Shown here one piece after another: positions 21,745-28,394 of a stretch of 30,501 nt of DNA (position 1 is the stretch's first letter; every line of letters begins with the position of its first letter). The DNA is taken from positions 1-30,501 of the IMG/VR virus record IMGVR_UViG_3300032116_000925; one strand, 5' to 3'. The translations under genes and the position numbers were made by a program. This DNA is from a virus. Under the pieces are notes generated by a model. The model was not told where the DNA came from, did no database searches, and saw only the letters and a program-made list of their open reading frames with translations.

Positions 21745-22125
21745 TTAGGTGTAGCTGAGTGCGCCGCTGCCGGTGAAGGTGTAGCTGACCGTGACTAGGC
21801 CGTTTTCACTGGCATTCAGCGCGGCCTGCACGAAAGCCGTGCCGCTGTAGTAGTTCGTGCCGTCAATGTAGAATCGCGCCGCAACGGTCGTTCCGCCCAA
21901 GAAGGCCGTGTTCAAAGCAACGTGGCCATTCGTGTCGGTGTCGTCGAAGCGGCCCGACGCGGTCCCGCTCCATTCCTTGATGGTAGCGGTCCGCTCCTTC
22001 CAAGTGTCGCCGAAGGACTGGGTCTCTTCGAGGCCCGTCGATACGTCGAGTGTCCAGGTATCCAGCTCGGCCACCGTGTTAGTGCTGATTTTGAAACTGC
22101 CAGCGTTTCCTGCGAGAACTGCCAT
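21745..22125 (-). CDS. major tail-tube protein, 126 aa
   Basis: Begins MAVLAGNAGSF behind a strong AGGAGG. The core WTLDV..GLEETQSFGDTWKER (about residues 24-44) and ASGRFDD are typical of short phage tail-tube proteins, and it ends SYTFTGSGALSYT. It lies between the tail terminator and the G/GT chaperones, the usual place. It shares MAVLAG and the WTLDV...FGD-x-WK-x-R core with its neighbour, which indicates tandem duplication. The strong ribosome-binding site fits high expression. Confidence 0.75.
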   Translation of the reverse strand: MAVLAGNAGSFKISTNTVAELDTWTLDVSTGLEETQSFGDTWKERTATIKEWSGTASGRFDDTDTNGHVALNTAFLGGTTVAARFYIDGTNYYSGTAFVQAALNASENGLVTVSYTFTGSGALSYT

Positions 22126-22134
22126 TGTATCCTC

Positions 22135-22557
22135 CTAGTCGTAATCGTGAATGAAGTCGAACTCTAAAATCACCGCATAGAGTTTTTCGTTGGTCTCGAG
22201 CGTTTCCTCGTACTCAATCCGCCGCCCGTTGAGATGCGTGCTTCTCACCGTCAGCCCGCTCGCCGCAGTGATCGCGGCCTGCTGATTAATCACGGCATCA
22301 TAGACCGTGTCGCCAAGATCCTCGGCGGCTTTGCTGTTGCCGGTCGCCATGCAGTAGATATTCACCGGGCGCCGCGTGGCCGTCGGCGCTGCGCCGATGG
22401 AGTGGAATGGGATATCGTCAATGGCCTCAATCACCAGTGCCGGATACTTGGTTGCGCGGGCCTGCTCGGCGTGGATGTCGTAGACTCGATTCCCGACAAG
22501 CGACGAGATAGTCGGCTCGGCCTGCGTGTAGCGGTAGAGGGCTTGGTAAATTCTCAC
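22135..22557 (-). CDS. tail terminator / DUF3168-type protein, 140 aa
   Basis: GTG at 22557 overlaps the gp10-like stop as GTGA. Begins with RIYQALYRYTQAEPTISSLV, followed by NRVYDIHAEQARATKYPALV, a pattern typical of gp17-like/DUF3168 tail completion proteins, and ends YAVILEFDFIHDYD. Such proteins cap the tail tube and join it to the head. It sits directly before the tail-tube genes, as expected. Assignment by pattern and position. Confidence 0.75.
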   Translation of the reverse strand: MRIYQALYRYTQAEPTISSLVGNRVYDIHAEQARATKYPALVIEAIDDIPFHSIGAAPTATRRPVNIYCMATGNSKAAEDLGDTVYDAVINQQAAITAASGLTVRSTHLNGRRIEYEETLETNEKLYAVILEFDFIHDYD

Positions 22558-23111
22558 GCGGCACGCCCCAGTGCGTCGAAGGCGGCTTTTACGCGAGTTT
22601 CCAGCAGCTTTTTAATGGAGCGCCGCTTGGCCTTCACGGCGTCGGCAAGAAACGGATTCGGGCGGCTGCCTGGGTGAAAGACTTTCGTGCGGACTTGGTC
22701 GCCGACGCGGGAGAGCCAGGCGAAGGCGCGGCCTGCGATCTTGAGCAGCCGCTTGTTGCTACTTTTGCCGCGGATCCAGTGCGGCTTCGTGCCGTCGTGG
22801 ACCATGTGCGCGTGCGGGGCGTCCTTCTGGAAGGTAAAGGTGAACGCCTGCATGAAGGTCTTGTATTTGCGGCCCTTCGCGGCCTTGATCGCTTTCTTGA
22901 GGTCGCCGGGCGGCCTGTCCGCTCCGAACCGCTTGGTGGTGTAGGGCGCAATCGGCGCACGCCGCGCGGCCTCGCCCCGGATCTCGCGGGCGGCTTCAAG
23001 CAAGGCCTCTTCGATGTCTTGGCCCGCTGCGGTCTCCATGACACGCTTCATTTGGCCGACAAGCTCGTCCATGCCCTTCACGCTGATTCCAAGGCTGCGC
23101 CGGGACGGCAT
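22554..23111 (-). CDS. HK97 gp10-like head-tail protein, 185 aa
   Basis: ATG at 23111 shares one base with the upstream stop (TAATG); a much longer frame (to 23876) overlaps two good genes and is rejected. The protein has VKGMDELVGQMKRVMETAAG near the start, a central APIAPYTTKRFGADRPPGDL, and PGSRPNPFLADAV towards the end; the PxPFlxPA-like motif is the hallmark of HK97-gp10-family proteins. It is highly basic. In HK97-like phages these proteins act in head-tail joining or tail completion. Overlaps with both neighbours fit the compact late operon. Confidence 0.8.
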   Translation of the reverse strand: MPSRRSLGISVKGMDELVGQMKRVMETAAGQDIEEALLEAAREIRGEAARRAPIAPYTTKRFGADRPPGDLKKAIKAAKGRKYKTFMQAFTFTFQKDAPHAHMVHDGTKPHWIRGKSSNKRLLKIAGRAFAWLSRVGDQVRTKVFHPGSRPNPFLADAVKAKRRSIKKLLETRVKAAFDALGRAA

Positions 23112-23449
23112 TAGATCAGCACCTCGACCGCTTGCATCGTCAGCATCTCGTCGCGTTCGTCCGGGTTCAGGATCGACTTGATGTCGAAGTAGCGCGTGGC
23201 TTTTGTCTTCTGGTCCACGTACTTGACTCGCATGGCTGGCGTCAACCCGATCACAAACCGGAGCCGGATCGTGTGGGTCAAGTCCGCCACGACCTGCCGC
23301 GCGGCGAAGAACTCGCGCCCGTTTCCGGTCTCGATGGAGGCCCAGCACTGGTGAACGCTCGTCCACGTCTCCGTGCGGTCGCCGTTGGCGTCGACGGCGA
23401 TCGTGTTGGCCTCGATGTCGATTAGGTGCCGCAGTGCCCCGGCTCTCAT
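23111..23449 (-). CDS. head closure (head-tail adaptor) protein, 112 aa
   Basis: ATG at 23449 overlaps the upstream stop as ATGA. Begins MRAGALRHLIDIEA, the usual opening of SPP1 gp16/HK97-type head closure proteins (M-x-AG-x-LRHRI-x-I). The middle part TETWTSVHQCWASIETGNGREFF and the later MRVKYVDQKTKATRYFDIKS are also family-typical. It seals the portal after packaging and connects to the tail. Good match by pattern and by position after the connector. Confidence 0.85.
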   Translation of the reverse strand: MRAGALRHLIDIEANTIAVDANGDRTETWTSVHQCWASIETGNGREFFAARQVVADLTHTIRLRFVIGLTPAMRVKYVDQKTKATRYFDIKSILNPDERDEMLTMQAVEVLI

Positions 23450-24039
23450 ATGAACACTCTCCACGGGGCGATGAGTGCAGACGCGGCCAGCGGTAGCTCG
23501 GCCTCGTCCACAGCGGCCGCAGTGCCAACGACAACGGCCTCGCGGTGCTCGTAGAAGTGCGACGCGAGCATTCGGATGGCCTGCCGAATCGGCGTCGGCA
23601 CGCTGGCTTGGTTGGCCCAGCCGCAGGTAAATTCGATCTCGATGGGGTCGGTGTTCCGAAGCGTCTCCGTGGGCCAGTCTTTCTGGTATTCCAGGACGAT
23701 CTGGCCCGGTGTTCTTGCAGTGGAGACTCCGTAGTTACTGCTGGCAAATGTGTGCTGAACGCCGCTGGAGTCGGTGTACTTGACGTAAGCCACCGACACC
23801 AGCGGCGAGTAGGGTATGGTGATGACGCCGGTATCCGGGAAGTAGTCCAGATACATACGCCAGGTCTGTTGCGCAAATCGACGATTGCTCACCACCTCCA
23901 GATGGTTGGTCGCCGCCTGGACGTACGGGGACAACTGCTCGACCGGCTGACCTATGGCGCGGGAGTGCGCTTCAAAGTCAGAGTCGGACAGCGCCCAGAA
24001 CGTCGGCGGCGTCACCAACTGGAGGCGGTGCTCAATCAT
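23446..24039 (-). CDS. head-tail connector protein (phiE125 gp8-like)
   Basis: 197 aa, begins MIEHRLQLVTPPTFWALSDS. The segment FPDTGVITIPYSPLVSVAYV and a later IRQAIRMLASHFYEHREAV are typical of the phiE125 gp8 family of phage head-tail adaptors. A longer than usual C-terminal tail is Ala-rich. The gene lies between the capsid-side gene and the head-closure gene. Start shares one base with the upstream stop (TAATG). Confidence 0.8.
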   Translation of the reverse strand: MIEHRLQLVTPPTFWALSDSDFEAHSRAIGQPVEQLSPYVQAATNHLEVVSNRRFAQQTWRMYLDYFPDTGVITIPYSPLVSVAYVKYTDSSGVQHTFASSNYGVSTARTPGQIVLEYQKDWPTETLRNTDPIEIEFTCGWANQASVPTPIRQAIRMLASHFYEHREAVVVGTAAAVDEAELPLAASALIAPWRVFI

Positions 24040-24515
24040 TAGTCGATCTCAGTAGCAGTAGCCGAGCCGCCGAACCGCGGGCCGGCAAGGGCGATGGCAA
24101 TACCGCCCAGAACCGGCGAGTCGACGACCTCGACAGCTTTCAGCCGCACGTACGAATAGCCAGCGTTGGCCAGCTCCTCGGCGTGCACCTGGATGGCGTA
24201 CATCTGCGAGGCGCCGGCGGTGGTCGTAAAACCAGCCGCAGTGCGGGCCGTCATCGCGCCCTGCACGTCGGTCGACGTGATGGACTTCGAATAGAACGGC
24301 ACGGCGGTCGTGTTGGTCGGGACGATGTCGTCACAGGCCTCGACCGTAATGGTCGAGGTTCCGGTGGCACCAGCGCCCTTGTGGACCAAGAACAGGGCAC
24401 TGTCGAAGTTGCCGAGCGAAACGATGTCGCTCGCTACCGTTCCGCTGAACGCATCGGCCACTGGATCGAGGCCTTTGACGAAGTGGAGGTTGTTTAAAAG
24501 TTCGTACGGGATCAT
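24039..24515 (-). CDS. putative head decoration protein, 158 aa
   Basis: ATG at 24515 with a strong AAGGAGG at good spacing, as for the capsid gene. Begins MIPYELLNNLHFVKGLDPVA. The body is strand-rich and Ala/Thr/Gly-rich (GATGTSTITVEACDDIVPT, TTTAGASQMYAIQVHAEE), and ends GPRFGGSATATEID. It lies directly after the major capsid gene, where decoration or capsid-stabilising proteins are common. No close family was recognised, so this is position-based. Confidence 0.55.
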   Translation of the reverse strand: MIPYELLNNLHFVKGLDPVADAFSGTVASDIVSLGNFDSALFLVHKGAGATGTSTITVEACDDIVPTNTTAVPFYSKSITSTDVQGAMTARTAAGFTTTAGASQMYAIQVHAEELANAGYSYVRLKAVEVVDSPVLGGIAIALAGPRFGGSATATEID

Positions 24516-24530
24516 ATTGGTTCCTCCTTG

Positions 24531-25838
24531 TTAGGCGCGAGCGTCGACCGTGACAAACGGCGACAAAGTGTTAGAGCCCTTGAACGGCGTGATCGGCTGC
24601 TTCACGCTGCTCTGACCGTTGACGTCGATGGACCATTTGAAGGTCATCTCGTCGTAAATGAACCGGACGTGCATAGACTGCGCAGCGCGTAGACCGCCCT
24701 GCGTGATGACGACGTACTTGCTAAGATTGGCCAGCACCACGTCGCCCTTGTCGCCGAGGGTTTCGGCCTGTTCGACGGGAATGACGGGGAAGCCGAGGAA
24801 CGTGCCGTACTGGATCGAGCCAGCCACGCTGTTGTTGGGCAGAAACACCGGCTGTTGGCCCACGGTGAGCAGCGGGAACTGGCCGATGGTGTCGGGGTTG
24901 CAGAGCCACACGATGCGGTCGCCCGGCTCGCGGTAGAGGCGGGACAGCATCGAGGTAGCGTTCTCGATGACGAAGGTGTCGGCGGCCTGGCCGGTCTTTT
25001 TGGCGACCGACACCATCAGGGCGCCGCCGTAGTTTTGGACGCTGAAGCCAAGGGGCTTGCCCACGCCGTCGCCGCGCCAAATGGCGTCGTCGAGTTTGAA
25101 CGCGATTTCGGACGCAAAGGCATTCTCAAACACCGTCGCCATGGCGGGAGCGTTGCGCAGCAGTCGCTCGGTCGCATAGGCCAAGCACTTCAGGCTTTCG
25201 AGCCGAATCTCGTGGCGAGACAGCTTCGGTTTGGTGGCGGTCGGCGCGTCAGCTTCGCCCGTCCAGTAGGCCTGCACGCCACCCCAGCGAGATCCGTTGG
25301 CGCGGCTCGTCTCGTCGATGTACGGCAGCTCAAGCGAGTCGCTGCCTTCGCCGATCGGGATATTGGTGCAGAGCGGGAAGATCCGCGCCGTTTCGCGGGC
25401 TTTAAGCAGGAGCGCCGTCGAGAACTCGGTGCCGATGGCGAAGCCACCGTCAGCGGGGACCGCAGCCGACGCGCCCGAGGCCGTCAGGTTCTGCCCAAAC
25501 AGTCGCTTATCGATCTGACCGCCGAGCCCCTGGAAGGCTCCGCGCGGGCTCTGCGCGTACGCAATAGCCGCCAGCTGCTCGCCAACGGACTCGAACGGGC
25601 GGGCCGCTTCGTTGTCGCTCGTCACGCGGGCCGGTTCCCGAGTCACATTTGCTTTGGCGCGGGCTTCAAGAGCCTCGACCGCAGCCAACTGCTCGCGCAC
25701 GGCCTTTAGTTCGGATTCTTTGCTGTCGACCGCCTGCAGATGCGCCACCGGATCGGCGGCACCGCTGGAAGCGGCGAGAACCGCGCTGTACTCGGTTTCG
25801 AGCGCGGACACTTGAGCAAGTAGCTCTCGTTTCGTCAT
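24531..25838 (-). CDS. major capsid protein, HK97 fold
   Basis: 435 aa behind AGGGGGA. The first ~70 residues form a coiled coil (LLAQVSALETEYSAVLAASS and following) like the delta scaffold that is removed by the prohead protease. The mature part starts near residue 85-110 (SVGEQLAAIAYAQSPRG). Family features include ASAAVPADGGFAIGTEFS, IPIGEGSDSLELPYID and WRGDGVGKPLGFSV. The C-terminus FIYDEMTFKWSIDVNGQSSV is also typical. It follows the protease gene in the standard head gene order. No separate scaffold gene is seen, as in HK97. Confidence 0.9.
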   Translation of the reverse strand: MTKRELLAQVSALETEYSAVLAASSGAADPVAHLQAVDSKESELKAVREQLAAVEALEARAKANVTREPARVTSDNEAARPFESVGEQLAAIAYAQSPRGAFQGLGGQIDKRLFGQNLTASGASAAVPADGGFAIGTEFSTALLLKARETARIFPLCTNIPIGEGSDSLELPYIDETSRANGSRWGGVQAYWTGEADAPTATKPKLSRHEIRLESLKCLAYATERLLRNAPAMATVFENAFASEIAFKLDDAIWRGDGVGKPLGFSVQNYGGALMVSVAKKTGQAADTFVIENATSMLSRLYREPGDRIVWLCNPDTIGQFPLLTVGQQPVFLPNNSVAGSIQYGTFLGFPVIPVEQAETLGDKGDVVLANLSKYVVITQGGLRAAQSMHVRFIYDEMTFKWSIDVNGQSSVKQPITPFKGSNTLSPFVTVDARA

Positions 25839-25847
25839 TCGTTCCCC

Positions 25848-26468
25848 CTATTTGCCCAGCACCCGCCAGCGCCGCATCCGCAGCGCCAGTTCGTACTCGG
25901 CTCTTTGCTGGTCCGCGCTCGGCGCGGCCGTCAAACTCGTCGATAAGATCTTGGCATTCGGGTCCGCGCCGATGGGCACGACCGAGATTTCGTAAGGCTT
26001 CCACTTCTTGGCCAGGTACTGCTTCACATCGGCGCCGGGCCGGGACTCCACCACCAACTCGCCGATCTGGACGCCCATGCTTACGTTGCGAAGGATGCCG
26101 TCCTGGATGTCCTGCCACAGACCGTTCACGTCTTCCCGATTTGAAAACCTCAGCACGGCTCGAAACCCATCGTCTGCGCGGCGGGCGGACTCGACCACGC
26201 CGATCACGTACTCGGTTTCGTCGATCTGGTGGCCGTCAAGAACCGGCGCACCAGCAGACAGCGCGGACAGGTCGGCGCCGTCCATGTCGAAGCGCAGCTT
26301 CCAGCTTTCGCCCGTGAAGAAGTCGAACCGCTCGACCGTGGCCCCTGAATAAAACAACACCTCGCGGCGCCGCGGGCCTTCGGCCTTCGGCTCTTCGTCG
26401 TCGTCCTCCGGCGTCGGCATCGGCGCGAGTAGCTGGCCGGCCAGTTGAAATTTCAGGTCTTCGATCAC
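25848..26468 (-). CDS. prohead protease, HK97/S78 family
   Basis: 206 aa. Catalytic candidates are H80 (PVLDGHQ) and S130 (RNVSMGV), with the core GILRNVSMGVQIGELVV and YEISVVPIGADPNAK typical of caudovirus prohead peptidases. It removes the coiled-coil domain of the capsid protein and itself during maturation. An acidic run EDDDEE lies at residues 21-26. Start overlaps the portal stop as ATGA, and the gene is followed by the capsid gene, as expected. Confidence 0.9.
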   Translation of the reverse strand: MIEDLKFQLAGQLLAPMPTPEDDDEEPKAEGPRRREVLFYSGATVERFDFFTGESWKLRFDMDGADLSALSAGAPVLDGHQIDETEYVIGVVESARRADDGFRAVLRFSNREDVNGLWQDIQDGILRNVSMGVQIGELVVESRPGADVKQYLAKKWKPYEISVVPIGADPNAKILSTSLTAAPSADQQRAEYELALRMRRWRVLGK

Positions 26469-27652
26469 TGCCTCACCCCCGCTTGGTCAACCGGTATCAT
26501 CGCGCCCTGCACCAGATACTTTTCGCCGCCGTCGTACGGATTCAGGTTTTCCTTCGCGCGGATCTCGTTCGCGTTCAGGACGCCGATGTTCCGCATCGCG
26601 CTGTAGAACGTCGCGCGGCTCGCCGCGTCTCCGCGTAGCAGCGCGTCCATGTTGAACTCGGCGTAGTAGGTCTCGGCCTCGCGCGGACCGAACAACTGCA
26701 TATTGATGCGCTTCTCGATACGTGCCAGCCATGGCCGGATCGTGTGGGTCGCGAAGTCGATGCCTTGATGCTCGATGTTGTTGTTCGTCGAGCGCGTCAG
26801 ATCCTGAATCATGTGCGGCGGCACGCGGAAGATGGAGCAGATATCGGCCTTCTGGTACTGCCTCAGCTCCAAGAACTGCATATCCCGGTGATTGATCGAG
26901 ACCGATCGTATTTCCGCGCCCTGCTCCAGAACGCCAATTTTGCCTGCGTTGCGAACGCCGCCGAAATTGGACATGAGCCACGTCTGCAGGTTGTTGCGGG
27001 CTTCGTTCGATAGCGCCTGCGGGACCGTGAGATACGAAGGTGGCGTGGCGTTGTTGCGGAAGAAGTTCGCCCCGTAGCCTTCGGCGTCCTGCGTCATGCC
27101 CAGCGCCTGCGCCATGTACGAAACAGGCGAATGGCCGGTGAGGTTGTCTTCGCCGTCATAGCCGAGGCCGGGGATGTGCAGGATGTCAGACGCGGTGTAC
27201 ATCTGGTTGCTGTAGGTGTACACGAGAACGCCCGTCTCCGGGTCGCGCGCCACGCGCATTCCGGTTGGCGAGAGCGGCACCAGGCGCACGACGTCGCCGC
27301 GCATGTTGGTGACGATGCGGGCGTAGAAGTTGCCGTGGAGGCAGAGGCACTTCGCGGCAAGCTCCCAGAACTCGAAGGCGCTCATGTCGTCATTCGGTGC
27401 GTCGTGCAGCAGGTAGTACAGCGGGTGATTCCGGTCAAGTTGCCGCCCGTCAGCCGTGCGCCGGAACACGCCACAGGGCAAAGAGCCGATGCTCTCAGCG
27501 ATCACGCGCACGCAGGCCCACACAGCGGTGATACGCATGGCCGAGTCCGTGGAGACAAACCACTTCGACCCGTTGATCGGCTTAAACCAGAAGTCGCTAT
27601 CTGGCGGCGGGGTGGCTCCGAGTTTTACCATCAGTCGGCCGAAGGCATTCAT
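26465..27652 (-). CDS. portal protein, HK97 family
   Basis: 395 aa. The stretches SAMRITAVWACVRVIAESIG, PLYYLLHDAPNDDMSAFEFW, VRLVPLSPTGMRV and ILHIPGLGYDG followed by IFRVPPHMIQDLTRSTNNN are classical for HK97-type portals, which form the dodecameric DNA channel and the packaging docking site. The usual portal-terminase gene order is interrupted by the plus-strand cassette between 27795 and 28394. The start has no strong Shine-Dalgarno but lies just downstream of a TTGACA promoter and a palindromic region, so it may head a separate transcript. Confidence 0.9.
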   Translation of the reverse strand: MNAFGRLMVKLGATPPPDSDFWFKPINGSKWFVSTDSAMRITAVWACVRVIAESIGSLPCGVFRRTADGRQLDRNHPLYYLLHDAPNDDMSAFEFWELAAKCLCLHGNFYARIVTNMRGDVVRLVPLSPTGMRVARDPETGVLVYTYSNQMYTASDILHIPGLGYDGEDNLTGHSPVSYMAQALGMTQDAEGYGANFFRNNATPPSYLTVPQALSNEARNNLQTWLMSNFGGVRNAGKIGVLEQGAEIRSVSINHRDMQFLELRQYQKADICSIFRVPPHMIQDLTRSTNNNIEHQGIDFATHTIRPWLARIEKRINMQLFGPREAETYYAEFNMDALLRGDAASRATFYSAMRNIGVLNANEIRAKENLNPYDGGEKYLVQGAMIPVDQAGVRQ

Positions 27653-27655
27653 GCG

Positions 27656-27715
27656 GTATCACGAAACTTTCGAGTCGTGCTAACAGCGTAGCACGAATTT
27701 TGTCAACGGTGATAC
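27656..27715 (-). promoter_or_regulatory. two inverted repeats sharing one dyad axis
   Basis: An inner perfect 8-bp inverted repeat TCGTGCTA/TAGCACGA (27675-27682 with 27689-27696) and an outer perfect 7-bp repeat GTATCAC/GTGATAC (27656-27662 with 27709-27715) have exactly the same centre, at 27685.5. The region holds the promoter for the portal gene and is a likely repressor or activator site. Confidence 0.65.
27678..27706 (-). promoter_or_regulatory. probable minus-strand promoter for portal and head genes
   Basis: Perfect -35 TTGACA (27706-27701); at 17-18 bp spacing the -10 would be TTAGCA or TAGCAC, which is poor. The inner palindrome covers the spacer and -10. The expected start is about 15-20 nt before the portal ATG. 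A poor -10 under a strong -35 would fit a regulated promoter. Confidence 0.45.
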
Positions 27716-27762
27716 GGGTGTTTTTTTGGGGCGTTCGCGAAAAAAAGTGAAAATTGGTATTG

Positions 27763-27786
27763 CATGCCATAAGCGATTGTGGCATG
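27763..27786 (+). promoter_or_regulatory. 24-bp imperfect palindrome before the plus-strand gene
   Basis: CATGCCA/TGGCATG arms with 10-nt centre TAAGCGATTG; 10 of 12 base pairs are symmetric. It ends 8 nt before the start codon at 27795. The half-site C(A)TGCCA resembles CGTGCTA of the neighbouring operator, though the spacing differs. It could be an operator or a hairpin that hides the start region. A possible promoter, TTGCAT with CATGAT at 17-bp spacing, overlaps it. Confidence 0.5.
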
Positions 27787-27794
27787 ATGGTTGT

Positions 27795-28196
27795 ATGAAC
27801 GATACACAAATCATCAACATCGTGATCGCTGGACAACAGGCAATCATTTCTGGCGTGCGTAAAGAAAACACGCTTTTCACCTTCGGTAGCGTCGAGTCGC
27901 AAGTGGCGAAAAATAATGCCGATCTCGCCAAATGGAATTCGCCGATTCCGCAAACAAGCGTTGAATCCGCGCTGAATCGTGCAATCAAGCTGGGCCATGA
28001 GATCGCTTGGGCTATCCCGGAAGCTTGCTGCCTTGTGGACACTGCAACATATCCGACCTATTACGCTGATCGGCAGGCAAAAATTGACGCGGCGTTAAGG
28101 CTCTCTGTTGGCGATGTCGTTCTGCTTGAAGGCAGACTGTATCGCTTGGCCAGCGCTTCAAATTGCAATGTCGCACTGATCCCAGTGGCCGCGTAA
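27795..28196 (+). CDS. moron-like plus-strand protein, 133 aa
   Basis: Only plus-strand genes in the window are this and the next. The ATG at 27795 is preferred; the frame stays open upstream, so a GTG at 27747 is possible, and no good Shine-Dalgarno is seen. The product starts MNDTQIINIVIAGQQAIISG and ends LSVGDVVLLEGRLYRLASAS followed by NVALIPVAA. The final part is strand-rich, like an SH3-type barrel; no domain was recognised. Codon use is more AT-rich than in neighbouring virion genes. It is inserted between terminase and portal, with its own control region, which is typical of a recently acquired accessory gene. A regulator, anti-host or lysogenic function is possible, none is shown. 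Confidence 0.7.
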   Translation: MNDTQIINIVIAGQQAIISGVRKENTLFTFGSVESQVAKNNADLAKWNSPIPQTSVESALNRAIKLGHEIAWAIPEACCLVDTATYPTYYADRQAKIDAALRLSVGDVVLLEGRLYRLASASNCNVALIPVAA

Positions 28197-28211
28197 GCGG
28201 TTCACTGGGAT
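28179..28211 (+). other. strong inverted repeat across the stop codon of the 133-aa gene
   Basis: Perfect 9-bp arms ATCCCAGTG/CACTGGGAT with an inner CCGC-GTAA-GCGG hairpin; the stop TAA lies in the loop. No T tract follows on either strand. It separates the 133-aa and 53-aa genes and may act as an attenuator, a mRNA end stabiliser, or a weak terminator. Confidence 0.55.
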
Positions 28212-28232
28212 GTTCATAACAGGGAAACACCA

Positions 28233-28394
28233 ATGAGTGCAAAATTGATTTTCAGCGCCGCCGCAGCCCTAGGCAAAAAGGGCGGCAAAGCAAAAGTCGC
28301 CAAGGGGTTCAGTAAAATGGACCCCGAACGGCGTTCGGCAATCGCCAAGGCGGCGGCGGCGAAGCGGTGGGCGTCGGCCAAACCTACCAACTGA
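28233..28394 (+). CDS. small basic KGG-type protein, 53 aa
   Basis: ATG at 28233 behind AGGGAA. The product has ALGKKGGKAKVAKGFSKMD and a C-terminal DPERRSAIAKAAAAKRWA. The GxKGGxA...x-P-E-x-R-x-x-I-A-x-x-A-A-x-x-RW signature is shared by many small basic bacterial and phage proteins; their function is not established, although nucleic-acid binding is likely from the charge. It is the second gene of the plus-strand cassette, and its 3' end overlaps the terminase 3' end by 11 bp in convergent orientation, so the two transcripts would meet. Confidence 0.6.
   Translation: MSAKLIFSAAAALGKKGGKAKVAKGFSKMDPERRSAIAKAAAAKRWASAKPTN

Noticed and set aside
23112-23876. 440-codon minus frame as one large protein
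   Set aside because: Only the last 185 codons encode a family-like protein; the rest overlaps two good genes in another frame.
24855-25709. Plus-strand frame of 284 codons opposite the capsid gene
   Set aside because: Antisense shadow of the major capsid gene; no recognisable domain and no ribosome-binding site.
27675-27696. Inner portal-region palindrome as an intrinsic terminator
   Set aside because: On the plus strand only a short ATTTT follows and no plus-strand gene ends there; on the minus strand no T tract follows. An operator fits better.
27721-27746. T7...A7 stretch with a small GC centre as a terminator
   Set aside because: The GC stem is only about 3 bp, too weak for a terminator.
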